Shown piece by piece: positions 25,918 through 34,827 of a stretch of DNA of 64,000 nucleotides; the stretch's first letter is position 1, and each line of letters begins with the position of its first letter. The stretch is from Ferdinandcohnia sp036962705 (GTDB lineage: Bacteria > Bacillota > Bacilli > Bacillales > Bacillaceae_L). The DNA lies in assembly GCF_036962705.1 (NCBI RefSeq), contig NZ_JBALOQ010000018.1:93415-157414 (forward strand), written 5' to 3'. The notes below the pieces were generated by a model that was not told where the DNA came from, did not search any database, and saw nothing but the letters and a program-made list of their open reading frames with translations. The translations under genes were made by a program, and so were the position numbers.

Positions 25918-27030
25918 TTATTTTAAGACAGGGGCCCGGAGTTGCTTTCCGGGATATTCTTTTTCCTTCTCGTCCCCACGCAGCACACGTAATGCACCCT
26001 CCGCTAATGCCTGTAATTCATTTTCTCCTGGCTGAATGATGACATCCGCTATCCAATTCACATGGTTGGAAATTTCGGAGATAAATTCATTTCCATATGC
26101 TAATCCACCGGTTAAAATAATTGCATCAACACGCCCTGAAAGAACCGCGCTTGCTGATCCTATTTCTTTGGCGATTTGGTACGCCATTGCCTTGTAGACT
26201 AATCTCGCCCTTTTGTCACCTTTTTCAATCATTCTTTCAACTTCCACTGCGTCATTTGTACCAAGATATCCGACTAAACCACCTTGGCCAACAAGTTTTT
26301 TCATGATTTCTTCACGGAAGTACTGACCAGAAAAGCAAAGGTCGATTAAATCCCCCGCAGGAACTGTCCCAGCTCGTTCTGGGCTAAATGGTCCGTCACC
26401 ATGCAACCCATTGTTTACGTCAACCACTTTACCACGCTTATGGACGCCGACTGTGATTCCACCGCCCATATGGGTGACGATTAAATTCATTTCTTCATAA
26501 GTTTTTCCAAGATCCTTCGCAACTCTTCTTGCTACTGCCTTTTGATTTAAAGCATGAAAAATGCTTCTTCTTTCAATCAAATCAAAACCTGATATTCTAG
26601 CAATAGGTTCAAGTTCGTCAACAACAACAGGATCGACGATATATGGCGGAATATTTAACCCAGATGCAATTTCATACGCTAAAATACCTCCAAGATTTGA
26701 TGCATGCTGCCCAGCGTACCCAATTCTCAAATCATGAAGCATCTCATCATTTACTTTGTAGGTTCCACCTTGTATTGGCTTTAATAACCCACCCCTACCA
26801 CAAACTGCACTCAGTTTTGAAATATTAATACCTTCATTATCTAATGTTTCTAGAATCATTGTTTTTCGAAATTCATATTGATCAATAATATTGTCATAAG
26901 CATTTAATTCTGAACGATCATGTCGAATTGTCTTCTCAAAAACAGAACGTTCATTATCATAGACGCCGATTTTCGTTGATGTTGATCCTGGATTGATAAC
27001 GAGAATCCGATATTCTTTGTCATGCAACAT
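25918..27030 (-). CDS. buk: Butyrate / branched-chain fatty acid kinase
   Basis: Acetokinase-family (ASKHA) enzyme, 370 residues, that makes ATP from butyryl- or isobutyryl-phosphate. NPGSTSTK near residue 14 is the first phosphate-binding loop; THMGGGITVG near 190 and ILTGGLAYG near 310 are the others. The ATG at 27030 follows TGGAGG. It lies between bcd and lpdV in the order seen in B. subtilis. Confidence 0.95.
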   Translation of the reverse strand: MLHDKEYRILVINPGSTSTKIGVYDNERSVFEKTIRHDRSELNAYDNIIDQYEFRKTMILETLDNEGINISKLSAVCGRGGLLKPIQGGTYKVNDEMLHDLRIGYAGQHASNLGGILAYEIASGLNIPPYIVDPVVVDELEPIARISGFDLIERRSIFHALNQKAVARRVAKDLGKTYEEMNLIVTHMGGGITVGVHKRGKVVDVNNGLHGDGPFSPERAGTVPAGDLIDLCFSGQYFREEIMKKLVGQGGLVGYLGTNDAVEVERMIEKGDKRARLVYKAMAYQIAKEIGSASAVLSGRVDAIILTGGLAYGNEFISEISNHVNWIADVIIQPGENELQALAEGALRVLRGDEKEKEYPGKQLRAPVLK

Positions 27031-27142
27031 TGAAACCTCCAGTACTTAAATGCAGTCCTACGGTTTTTTTAAAATCCCTTAGAAATGATAAAGGGTAAAA
27101 TGGAGGAAAAACTCATTAAAGTCTTCCCCCATCTACTAGTCC

Positions 27143-28240
27143 TTATTTTCTTCGACTTAAAATGTGGTGCCCATTTTGTAAAAATTGACTTCTGGAATTT
27201 CTCATTCTCTCGATGCGCTCTTCTGCCAAACGATCTGCAGCCTGATAGGTTGGAATGCCATCTCTTTTTGCGATTTCAATTACTTTTTCAATTGTGTCGT
27301 AAAGTGATTCAACCTTTTTAAGCGCACGCTCTTGATTGTAGCCATATAATTCGTCGGCAACATTGATAACTCCACCCGCATTAATCACATAGTCTGGAGC
27401 GTAGATAATCCCTAATTCATGAACCATGTCACCATGACGTGGTTCTTTTAGTTGATTGTTGGCAGAACCCGCAATGACTTTTGCCTTTAATTGTGGAATT
27501 GTCTCATCATTTACTGTTGCACCTAGTGCGCATGGTGCATAAATGTCACACTCTACACCATAAATGTCGTTAGGGTCCACTGCTTTTGCTCCGAAATCTC
27601 TAACAGCACGGTCTACTGCATCTTTATTAATATCTGTTAAAATTAAATTAGCTCCTTCTTCACGAAGGTATTTACATAGTGTATAGGCTACATTTCCAAC
27701 GCCTTGAACAGCCACAGTCTTTCCTTCAAGCGAGTCCGAACCAAACGCCTCTTTGGCTGCGGCTTTCATTCCGCGGTATACACCAAACGCAGTCACTGGA
27801 GAAGGGTTACCGGATGAACCAAACGCTGGTGATATGCCCGTTACAAAATCAGTTTCTTCGTGAATAATGTCCATATCTGCAACAGTCGTACCCACATCTT
27901 CTGCTGTGATGTAACGTCCGTTAAGACCTTGAATATAACGTCCAAAAGCACGGAACATTTCTTCGTTTTTATCCTTGCGAGGATCACCAATAATAACTGT
28001 TTTGCCTCCACCAAGATTTAATCCAGCAGCTGCATTTTTATATGTCATCCCTTTCGCAAGTCTTAATGCATCCTCAATCGCTGCTTCCTCTGAAGCATAT
28101 GTCCACATACGGGTACCGCCAAGTGCCGGACCTAATGTTGTATCATGAATAGCGATAATCGCCTTTAAACCAGATTGTTTGTCCTGACAAAATACTAATT
28201 GTTCATAATCAAATTTTTCCATGTAAGAAAAGATTTCCAT
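27143..28240 (-). CDS. bcd: Leucine / branched-chain amino acid dehydrogenase
   Basis: Oxidatively deaminates leucine, isoleucine and valine with NAD+. Catalytic lysines are K68 (MTYKNA) and K80 (GGGKTVI); the dinucleotide motif GVGNVA lies near residue 182. At 365 residues it is one longer than the B. subtilis enzyme. It supplies the keto acids used by the BCKDH complex encoded downstream. Confidence 0.97.
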   Translation of the reverse strand: MEIFSYMEKFDYEQLVFCQDKQSGLKAIIAIHDTTLGPALGGTRMWTYASEEAAIEDALRLAKGMTYKNAAAGLNLGGGKTVIIGDPRKDKNEEMFRAFGRYIQGLNGRYITAEDVGTTVADMDIIHEETDFVTGISPAFGSSGNPSPVTAFGVYRGMKAAAKEAFGSDSLEGKTVAVQGVGNVAYTLCKYLREEGANLILTDINKDAVDRAVRDFGAKAVDPNDIYGVECDIYAPCALGATVNDETIPQLKAKVIAGSANNQLKEPRHGDMVHELGIIYAPDYVINAGGVINVADELYGYNQERALKKVESLYDTIEKVIEIAKRDGIPTYQAADRLAEERIERMRNSRSQFLQNGHHILSRRK

Positions 28241-28276
28241 TTTGTTAGATCCTCCCCAAGATTGACGATTAGTTGA

Positions 28277-29182
28277 TTATTTATTGGCAGAGCATACTGC
28301 CAACGCTAATGAAAATAATTTACTTTTTGCAGAGTCAGCTCTGGAAGTTAAAACAATTGGTGCAGAAGCACCTGCAATAACAGCTCCTACCTCTGCTTTT
28401 GCAAAATAAACCAATGATTTATATAATGCATTTCCAACTTCTATTGTAGGAACAAGCAAAATATCAGCCAGTCCAGCCACTGCGCTCGTGATTCCTTTGT
28501 GCTTAGCTGCATGTATCGAAATGGCATTATCAAGAGCCAATGGTCCATCGACGATACAGTTTTGAATTTGACCTCGATGGTTCATTTGGGTTAAAACAGC
28601 CGCATCTAAAGTTGATTGCATCGCTGGATTTACCACTTCAACAGCTGCTATGGGTGCAACTTTCGGTACGGTTATCCCAATGGAGTTTGCCACCTTAACC
28701 GCATTATTTAAAATCTGGACCTTTTCCTGCAGCCCCGGCGCTACGTTCATAGCTGCATCAGTTACGATTACGAGGCGGTCATAATCAGGTACTTCAAAAA
28801 CAGCAACATGTGATAAAACATTCCCTGTCCGTAGTCCATATTCTTTATGCAAAACGGCTTTTAAAATAGTTGATGTTGAGATATTCCCTTTCATTAACAC
28901 ATCTGCTTCTCCAGCATGAATTGCTTTTACAGCAGCCCTCGCCGCTTCTTCTTGTGATGGTGAATTTACTACATTTAGTGCTTCATGCTCGGCTCTATAT
29001 CCTCCTTTTTCAGAAAGGATTTTGTTTATTTTTTCTTGATTACCAAACAATAAAAAACGAGCCAACCTGTGATTTACTGCTTCAACAACTGCTTCAAGTA
29101 CTTCTTCATCCTCAGCGGCCGCTACTGCTACGGTAACCCGGGATTGACCTGTTGCATTTCTGATAAGATTAGTCAGTTTCAT
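28277..29182 (-). CDS. ptb: Phosphate butyryltransferase
   Basis: Converts branched or butyryl-CoA to acyl-phosphate, which Buk uses to make ATP. The 301-residue protein shows family blocks DVLMKGNIST, IVTDAAMNV and DGPLALDNA in order. It is the first gene of the bkd operon and starts about 45 nt downstream of the predicted sigma-54 transcription start. Confidence 0.96.
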   Translation of the reverse strand: MKLTNLIRNATGQSRVTVAVAAAEDEEVLEAVVEAVNHRLARFLLFGNQEKINKILSEKGGYRAEHEALNVVNSPSQEEAARAAVKAIHAGEADVLMKGNISTSTILKAVLHKEYGLRTGNVLSHVAVFEVPDYDRLVIVTDAAMNVAPGLQEKVQILNNAVKVANSIGITVPKVAPIAAVEVVNPAMQSTLDAAVLTQMNHRGQIQNCIVDGPLALDNAISIHAAKHKGITSAVAGLADILLVPTIEVGNALYKSLVYFAKAEVGAVIAGASAPIVLTSRADSAKSKLFSLALAVCSANK

Positions 29183-29237
29183 TCGGCTTTACCTTCTTTA
29201 CAATCATAATTCCCTCGTTTTTTACACTTATTAATCA

Positions 29238-29253
29238 TGCAATTATCGTGCCA
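29238..29253 (-). promoter_or_regulatory. Sigma-54 promoter of the bkd operon
   Basis: On the minus strand TGGCAC (29253-29248) and TTGCA (29242-29238) are separated by GATAA, an exact fit to the -24/-12 consensus TGGCAC-N5-TTGCW. It points into ptb, and the neighbouring bkdR encodes a sigma-54 activator. Confidence 0.93.
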
Positions 29254-29266
29254 ACGTAAAATATAT

Positions 29267-29280
29267 TGAAAGCGCTTTAT
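29267..29280. promoter_or_regulatory. CcpA cre site upstream of the bkd promoter
   Basis: TGAAAGCGCTTTAT matches TGWAARCGYTWNCW at 13 of 14 positions. It lies 13 bp upstream of the -24 element, between it and the proposed BkdR boxes, where CcpA could block activator contact. Confidence 0.7.
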
Positions 29281-29306
29281 ACAGTCTAATTCCCCAGAAA
29301 AACCCA

Positions 29307-29341
29307 TTGCAACATATTGCATATTTTGCAAAAAATTGCGT
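29307..29341. promoter_or_regulatory. Helically phased TTGCA boxes, proposed BkdR upstream activating sites
   Basis: TTGCAA at 29307, TTGCAT at 29317, TTGCAA at 29326 and TTGCGT at 29336 repeat every 9-10 bp, so they face one side of the helix. They lie about 55-100 bp upstream of the sigma-54 promoter, the normal place for an enhancer. Binding by BkdR is inferred. Confidence 0.55.
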
Positions 29342-29344
29342 GCT

Positions 29345-31066
29345 TTAATTTGCAAGATTATACTTTTCCAATTTATAATATAGACTTCGAAGCGATATCC
29401 CTAATGATTTTGCAGCAGCTGTTTTATTTCCACCATTCAAATTCAATACCTCTAAAATAACTTTTGCTTCGTACTTCTCGACTATGTCCGATAAAAGGAC
29501 ATCCTTAATTTCAGATTCAGGTAAAGAAGGACTAGTAGGGGCTTTTTCCTTCATATTATGTAGTGGTTGGATATGCTTAACATCAATTAGTCTTTCCTGA
29601 TAGTTCATAAAGATTACGGCTCTACCAAGGACATTTTCAAGCTCCCTAACATTACCAGGCCAATCATATCCATATAAATAGTTAATTGCTTCTTCAGATA
29701 CTCCTTCAACCGTCCGCCCATAATCTTGATTAATTTTAAGTAGCAAATGCTCTGCAAGTGGTTTGATATCCGGTTTTCTCATTCTTAACGATGGTATATA
29801 AATCGGAATTTTGTTTATGCGGTAGTAGAGATCCTCTCTAAAGGTTCCATTTCCGATTCCTTTTTCTAAATTTACATTTGTAGCAGCAATTATTCGTACG
29901 TCAATAGGAATCGATTTTGTTCCCCCAACTCTTCTTATTTCTCTTTCCTGCAAAACCCTTAATAATTTTGCTTGAGTATTTAAAGACAATTCACCAATTT
30001 CATCTAAGAAAATACTACCATTGTTCGCTTCCTCAAATATGCCACGTTTTCCACCGCGCTTCGCTCCTGAAAAAGCACCTTCTTCATATCCAAAAAGCTC
30101 ACTTTCTAATAGTGACTCTGAGATTGCAGCACAATTCACACGAACAAACTTATTATATTTTCTCTTACTTTCATTATGTATCGCATGTGCAAACAATTCC
30201 TTGCCTGTCCCAGATTCCCCTCTAAGCAAAACGGTGGCTGGGGTTTTTGCTCCAAGTTTTGCTTGTTCAATTGCAAATTCCATCTCTTCAGAGGAACCGA
30301 TAATATCATCAAATGTGTATTTCGCTTCAAGAGACCGAATGATATGTCTGGCCCGATTCAATTCTGTTGTGAGTTGACTAATTTCAGACACATCGTGAAT
30401 GACTCCAACACTTCCCTTAAGCTTGCCATCCACAATGACTGGCGCAACATTTACTATCACATCTTTTTCATTTGGGCCCACTTTCATCCGGGCACCTCTT
30501 ACAGGTCTTCTCGTTTTTAACACCTGCATGTGCATACTTTCTCCTTCAGAAATATCAGCATTTGCAGGCTTCCCGATGACCTGGTCCTTATCAAGTCCAG
30601 TTATTCGGGTGTATGCACGATTTATTAAAATGCCTCGTCCATCCTCATCTACTACGGAAATAGCTTCATCAGAGGATTGGATGATTGCTTCAAGCATAGT
30701 TTGTATTTCTTTTAAATTTGTTATTTCTTCAGCAAGATTGACAACTTCAGTAATATCTTTAAAAACAGCAAATGCTCCTAGTAACATTCCTGATTCATTG
30801 ACCATTGGAATTCGTGTTGTAATGATTTTCCGTCCATTTTCCAAAACAAATTCCTGGTTCACTTCAATAGCCCTTGTTGAAAGAATCTCTGGCAATCGGC
30901 TGTCCGGAATGCATTCGAAAATATGCTTTCCGATTACTTCTTCCTTTTTAACACCGATCATCTTAGATGCACTATTGTTTAGTAAGATGACTTGGCTATT
31001 AATATCAATGACAATCATTCCATCATGGGTTGAATCTAAAATCAAATCGACCATAACCTTCTGCAT
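29345..31066 (-). CDS. bkdR: Sigma-54-dependent activator of the bkd operon (BkdR)
   Basis: About 573 residues: two PAS domains (about 5-105 and 120-225), an AAA+ domain with Walker A GESGTGKE near 283-290, the sigma-54 contact loop reading GAFSGA (about 330-335) rather than the usual GAFTGA, and a Fis-type helix-turn-helix at the end (NKTAAAKSLGIS). The gene points at the sigma-54 promoter of ptb. The start is uncertain: the ATG at 31066 lies 11 nt after GGAGG, a TTG two codons earlier lies 5 nt after it, and a GTG at 31078 overlaps it. Confidence 0.93.
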   Translation of the reverse strand: MQKVMVDLILDSTHDGMIVIDINSQVILLNNSASKMIGVKKEEVIGKHIFECIPDSRLPEILSTRAIEVNQEFVLENGRKIITTRIPMVNESGMLLGAFAVFKDITEVVNLAEEITNLKEIQTMLEAIIQSSDEAISVVDEDGRGILINRAYTRITGLDKDQVIGKPANADISEGESMHMQVLKTRRPVRGARMKVGPNEKDVIVNVAPVIVDGKLKGSVGVIHDVSEISQLTTELNRARHIIRSLEAKYTFDDIIGSSEEMEFAIEQAKLGAKTPATVLLRGESGTGKELFAHAIHNESKRKYNKFVRVNCAAISESLLESELFGYEEGAFSGAKRGGKRGIFEEANNGSIFLDEIGELSLNTQAKLLRVLQEREIRRVGGTKSIPIDVRIIAATNVNLEKGIGNGTFREDLYYRINKIPIYIPSLRMRKPDIKPLAEHLLLKINQDYGRTVEGVSEEAINYLYGYDWPGNVRELENVLGRAVIFMNYQERLIDVKHIQPLHNMKEKAPTSPSLPESEIKDVLLSDIVEKYEAKVILEVLNLNGGNKTAAAKSLGISLRSLYYKLEKYNLAN

Positions 31067-31085
31067 AACCAATGTCACCTCCTGA

Positions 31086-31139
31086 TTGCAAGGTTAGGGT
31101 TTTGCAATATTTTACATACCCTTATTATATCCTTTGCAA
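31086..31139. promoter_or_regulatory. TTGCAA boxes upstream of bkdR
   Basis: Perfect TTGCAA palindromes occur at 31086, 31102 and 31134 (steps of 16 and 32 bp) directly upstream of bkdR. The same motif is clustered on the other side of bkdR before the bkd promoter, suggesting BkdR also binds its own promoter. Confidence 0.4.
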
Positions 31140-31244
31140 AAAAATGCACACCTTTATAATAACCTTAAACCTCCATCTTGACAAATTTTATTATTAGCTT
31201 AAATTTAAATATAGAGAAGTCTTTATTTGAAAGGATTTTAAATT

Positions 31245-31508
31245 ATGCAACGTATATTGGCTTTAATCGTGCTACTCATACCAGGCATTATTGCCGGGGT
31301 GGGGATTAAATTTATGAGGGATATGTTTTTTGGTGTGTTACACAGCCCGATTCCAAACTTAATGCTACAATTTATTATCGGTCTTATTTTCTTTCTAGCC
31401 GGTTTATCCTTTATCGGTGGATTCATTCTCCACCGTGACCGTAAAAGAAATAAGGTTCAAGACAGATTTAATAAAGAAAGCTCCCCTGTTGGAGAGCAAA
31501 ATAAATAA
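31245..31508 (+). CDS. yqzF: DUF2627 small membrane protein (YqzF family)
   Basis: An 87-residue protein with two hydrophobic helices (about 3-22 and 43-63) and a charged cytoplasmic tail. HSPIPNLMLQ links the helices. It matches the DUF2627 family and the position of yqzF between bkdR and yqiK in B. subtilis. It is divergent from bkdR and ends at a strong terminator. Function unknown. Confidence 0.85.
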   Translation: MQRILALIVLLIPGIIAGVGIKFMRDMFFGVLHSPIPNLMLQFIIGLIFFLAGLSFIGGFILHRDRKRNKVQDRFNKESSPVGEQNK

Positions 31509-31538
31509 TCCTGCTTTTGACGAGCAGGATTTTTTATT
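31507..31538. terminator. Terminator shared by yqzF and yqiK
   Basis: AATCCTGCT (31507-31515) pairs with AGCAGGATT (31523-31531), followed by TTTTT on the plus strand. It sits between convergent genes. Confidence 0.88.
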
Positions 31539-32265
31539 TAATAAATTGCACTGCATTCTTCGGATAATCAGTGATTATGGCAGAGCATCCAAAATCAATA
31601 AATTGCTTCATTTTTTTCTCATCATTTATCGTAAACGGACGAACCGCAATACCATTTTGCTTCGATTCATCGACTATTTCTTTACTAATCGTTTGATGAT
31701 ATGGATGGATGCCATTTGTGTTAAGGCGTTTTGCATAATCCCAAGGCTCATAAAGACCCTCCATATATAAAATCGCCAAATCAATTGTACTCGACAGCTG
31801 TCTACACTTCACTAAGCTATAATGATTAAAGCTGGATAAAACAATTCGATCTTCTAGTCCATAGTCATTAATCAACTTCAAGGTTTTCTCTTCTATACCC
31901 TTATAGGAAACTAATCCTGTTTTAAATTCAACATTGATAAGTAGCTGATTTGATTTTGCCCAATCAAATACTTCCTCAAGTGTAGGAATCTCGCATATTC
32001 CATACTTATCCCTAAATTTATAGCTAGCATCCATTTTTTTGATTTGTTTTAATGTATAATCCTTAACCCAGCCCTTATCTTTTCCATTTGTTGTTCGTTT
32101 GACGGTTTCATCATGGATGACAACAATGACACCATCCTTCGTCATTTGAATATCTAACTCAATCCCATCAGCACCAACACTTGCCGCTTCTTTAAACGAA
32201 ATCATTGTATTTTCCGGGTGTGTTCCGGCCGAACCCCTATGCCCAAAAATTTTCGTTTTCATCAT
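31534..32265 (-). CDS. yqiK: Glycerophosphodiester phosphodiesterase (UgpQ/YqiK type)
   Basis: Hydrolyses glycerophosphodiesters to sn-glycerol-3-phosphate. The 243-residue TIM-barrel protein begins with the family motif FGHRG, followed by HPENT and the metal-binding ELDIQMTKDG and VIHDE segments. There is no signal peptide, so it should be cytosolic. Two ATG codons lie together; the first has GGAG 7 nt upstream. It sits between yqzF and spo0A as in B. subtilis. Confidence 0.93.
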   Translation of the reverse strand: MMKTKIFGHRGSAGTHPENTMISFKEAASVGADGIELDIQMTKDGVIVVIHDETVKRTTNGKDKGWVKDYTLKQIKKMDASYKFRDKYGICEIPTLEEVFDWAKSNQLLINVEFKTGLVSYKGIEEKTLKLINDYGLEDRIVLSSFNHYSLVKCRQLSSTIDLAILYMEGLYEPWDYAKRLNTNGIHPYHQTISKEIVDESKQNGIAVRPFTINDEKKMKQFIDFGCSAIITDYPKNAVQFIK

Positions 32266-32330
32266 TGATATTCTCCTTTATTTAGTATATCTCCATTATA
32301 AAGCAATTTTATTAAAGGGAGAAAAAATAA

Positions 32331-32369
32331 AGAAAAAAACACCACTTTCACATTGAAATCGGTGTTTTT
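32331..32369 (-). terminator. Intrinsic terminator of spo0A
   Basis: AAAAACACC (32335-32343) pairs with GGTGTTTTT (32361-32369), with a T-rich exit on the minus strand. Confidence 0.8.
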
Positions 32370-32415
32370 GATAATTAGCTGAATTATAGGTTCGGTTTAT
32401 TTACTTCTTACCCTC

Positions 32416-33210
32416 TCAAGAAGCTCTGTGTTCTAGACGAAGCTTATCAGCGACCATCGCGATGAATTCACTATTTGTAGGCTTTGCTTTTGACATACTT
32501 ACTGTATAACCGAAAAGATTAGAAATAGAATCGATATTACCACGGCTCCATGCAACTTCAATGGCATGACGAATTGCACGCTCAACGCGGCTTGCAGTTG
32601 TATTGAATTTCTTCGCAATATCTGGATATAGAACCTTTGTGATAGATCCTAATAATTCGATATCATTGTATACCATTGAGATTGCTTCTCTTAAGTATAG
32701 ATACCCTTTAATATGAGCAGGAACTCCAATTTCGTGAATGATACTTGTAATGCTAGCGTCTAAGTTTTTCGGGCTATTTTCTTGCTGTGAACGAACAACT
32801 TGATTGGATGGATTTCGTTTAATCACTGGAGCTACTTTTCCGCTAACTTGACGGATTCGACTTGCAAGGTTTTCCATATCAAAAGGCTTTAAAATAAAAT
32901 AGGCGGCTCCTAAATCGACAGCCTTTTTCGTTACATCTTCTTGACCAAAAGCTGTTAACATAATAACATAAGGCTGTTTTTCAAGATTTGAATCACGTAG
33001 TTTTTCTAATACAGCTAAGCCATCTAGGTGAGGCATAATAATATCTAAAACGAGAACATCTGGCTGTTTATCTTGAAGCATATTAAGGCAATCTTGACCA
33101 TTATAAGCAACACCTAAGACTTCGATATCATCTTGGCTAGATAAATATTCATCAAGTAAATTAACCAGTTCTCTATTATCATCAACCACACAAACTTTTA
33201 TTTTTTTCAC
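32416..33210 (-). CDS. spo0A: Sporulation master regulator Spo0A
   Basis: Response regulator that receives phosphate from the phosphorelay and controls entry into sporulation. The receiver domain (1-125) has the acidic pocket D10/D11, phosphorylated D56 (VLDIIMP) and lysine in ILKPFD. A linker leads to the Spo0A_C DNA-binding domain (about 150-264) ending LRLEHRAS. At 264 residues it is three shorter than in B. subtilis. Its promoter region contains a sigma-H promoter and 0A boxes. Confidence 0.98.
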   Translation of the reverse strand: MKKIKVCVVDDNRELVNLLDEYLSSQDDIEVLGVAYNGQDCLNMLQDKQPDVLVLDIIMPHLDGLAVLEKLRDSNLEKQPYVIMLTAFGQEDVTKKAVDLGAAYFILKPFDMENLASRIRQVSGKVAPVIKRNPSNQVVRSQQENSPKNLDASITSIIHEIGVPAHIKGYLYLREAISMVYNDIELLGSITKVLYPDIAKKFNTTASRVERAIRHAIEVAWSRGNIDSISNLFGYTVSMSKAKPTNSEFIAMVADKLRLEHRAS

Positions 33211-33270
33211 TTTGTTTCCTCCTCAAGCTAAAATCCGCAAAAATTGTATATATTTCTATTCTAAAGAAAG

Positions 33271-33298
33271 AATTCGACAATGCAATAAGAATTCCTTT
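33271..33298 (-). promoter_or_regulatory. Sigma-H promoter of spo0A with overlapping 0A box
   Basis: On the minus strand AAAGGAATT (-35) and GTCGAATT (-10) are 11 nt apart, an exact fit to the sigma-H consensus. The 0A box TGTCGAA (33279-33273) overlaps the -10, as in the sporulation promoter of B. subtilis spo0A. Confidence 0.85.
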
Positions 33299-33362
33299 AT
33301 TTTTTTAAAAAAATAGGAAAAATTTATTGAAAAATAAATAATTCTCCATTATAATTAAAGAT

Positions 33363-33411
33363 TCGACTCAAAACGCCAAAATTTATTGGTGAAATTTAGG
33401 ATTTGTCGAAA
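33363..33411. promoter_or_regulatory. Upstream 0A boxes in the spo0A control region
   Basis: TGTCGAA occurs at 33405-33411 (plus strand) and a one-mismatch box, AGTCGAA, at 33369-33363 (minus strand). With the box on the sigma-H -10 they suggest layered Spo0A autoregulation. Confidence 0.6.
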
Positions 33412-33482
33412 AATCTTTATTTGATTTTATTATATAATCTCATTCAACTTTTGGCGATAGGAAAAAAAATAAATCCATATAG

Positions 33483-33514
33483 AAAAAAGCGAGCATTTTA
33501 GCTCGCCTTTTTTT
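33483..33514. terminator. Terminator at the spoIVB 3' end
   Basis: GCGAGC (33489-33494) and GCTCGC (33501-33506) form a stem flanked by A6 and T7 runs, so it can act on both strands. It contains the spoIVB stop codon. Confidence 0.85.
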
Positions 33515-34787
33515 GTTCCTTTTTATAGATATCAATACCCGCTTCACTTAGCATCCATTCAATGTGAACACCATATCCGCTTGTTGGGTCATTAACGAAT
33601 ACATGTGTAACTGCTCCAATTAATTTACCGTCTTGAATGATTGGACTACCGCTCATACCTTGAACGATACCACCGGTTTTTTCTAAAAGGCGTTTATCGG
33701 TTATCTTAACAACCATTCCTTTTGTTGCAGGAATTTTTTGAGGAACAGCACTTACAATTTCAATGTCAAATTCCTCAACCTTATCATTTTCTACAACAGT
33801 TAAAATTTTTGCAGGTCCTGGCTTTACTTGATGTGAAAGTGCAATTGGTAGCGGCTTATCCATTATGCCGTTATTCACTTGTTTGTTTAACTCACCAAAA
33901 ATGCCAAATGGACTATTTCGCTTAATGTTCCCGATGATTTCCTTATCTGCTGAAAAACGTGCAAGCTTTTCACCGGGGTCACCATTACTTCCTTTTTCAA
34001 TGGAGGTAACTGTCGATCTTACAATTTGTCCATCAGATACAACGATAGGCTCCTTCGTATCCATATCTGAGATAACATGTCCTAATGCCCCGTATTTTTT
34101 TGTTTCTGGATGGTAGAAGGTCATTGTCCCTATCCCAGCAGCCGAATCGCGGATATATAGCCCAATTCGATATGCCTCGTCGTTCTTATCCTTTAATGGC
34201 ATAAGCTTCGCATTGATATCCTCGTTATCTCGGACAATTACTAGGTTTAACGGTTCACCTGTCTTACCGGATTCTTGAACAAATGGTCCAACATCACTCA
34301 TTTTTTCAATTTTTTTACCGTTAATCTCTTTAATGATGTCGCCCACCTGTACCCCAGCAATTTCACCTGGGGACTGTTTACCATCTTCTGTTTCAATTTG
34401 GTGGTGACCAACAACCAATACACCAAGCGTATTAAGTTTCACCCCAATAGATTGACCCCCAGGTACGACTTTAAAGTCAGATAAAACATTAACATTTACT
34501 TTTTTAACTGGAATACCAGCTAATGCAACCATCATTTCACCTTCACCTTTTTTCTTTGCAGCAACTGAGATCTGTTGATCATCGACCGCTGATGAAAAGG
34601 CAAAATTGGAATCCTGAATAGTTGTGGTGACTGGTAATGAGGATTGTACTGTGAAATCTTGGCCTTCAAATAAAGTAAGGTGTTTAGGAATTTCTATATA
34701 ATCTTTAAGCGGCTTGTAAAACCCTAAAGCCATTATTGAAACAAGGAGAAATGTACCGATTATATATCTAATTTTTTCTATTTTCAT
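33498..34787 (-). CDS. spoIVB: SpoIVB sporulation signalling peptidase
   Basis: Forespore-made serine peptidase that crosses the intermembrane space and triggers sigma-K activation by cutting SpoIVFA. An N-terminal membrane anchor (about 8-25) is followed by a PDZ domain (about 110-195) and the peptidase domain with H237 (ALGHVISD) and S381 (GMSGSPI). The 429-residue length matches B. subtilis within three residues. Between it and recN lies a copy of the dispersed repeat. Confidence 0.97.
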   Translation of the reverse strand: MKIEKIRYIIGTFLLVSIMALGFYKPLKDYIEIPKHLTLFEGQDFTVQSSLPVTTTIQDSNFAFSSAVDDQQISVAAKKKGEGEMMVALAGIPVKKVNVNVLSDFKVVPGGQSIGVKLNTLGVLVVGHHQIETEDGKQSPGEIAGVQVGDIIKEINGKKIEKMSDVGPFVQESGKTGEPLNLVIVRDNEDINAKLMPLKDKNDEAYRIGLYIRDSAAGIGTMTFYHPETKKYGALGHVISDMDTKEPIVVSDGQIVRSTVTSIEKGSNGDPGEKLARFSADKEIIGNIKRNSPFGIFGELNKQVNNGIMDKPLPIALSHQVKPGPAKILTVVENDKVEEFDIEIVSAVPQKIPATKGMVVKITDKRLLEKTGGIVQGMSGSPIIQDGKLIGAVTHVFVNDPTSGYGVHIEWMLSEAGIDIYKKEQKKAS

Positions 34788-34827
34788 TTACTTTTCACTC
34801 TCCTCGCTCCTATCCCACGCCATACTG

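Noticed and set aside
29288..29305. CodY box upstream of ptb
   Set aside because: Only one half (CCAGAAAA) fits the consensus; too weak to list, although bkd is a CodY target in B. subtilis.
30399..31085. Long plus-strand frame opposite bkdR
   Set aside because: It is the antisense shadow of bkdR codons, with no ribosome site and no recognisable domain.
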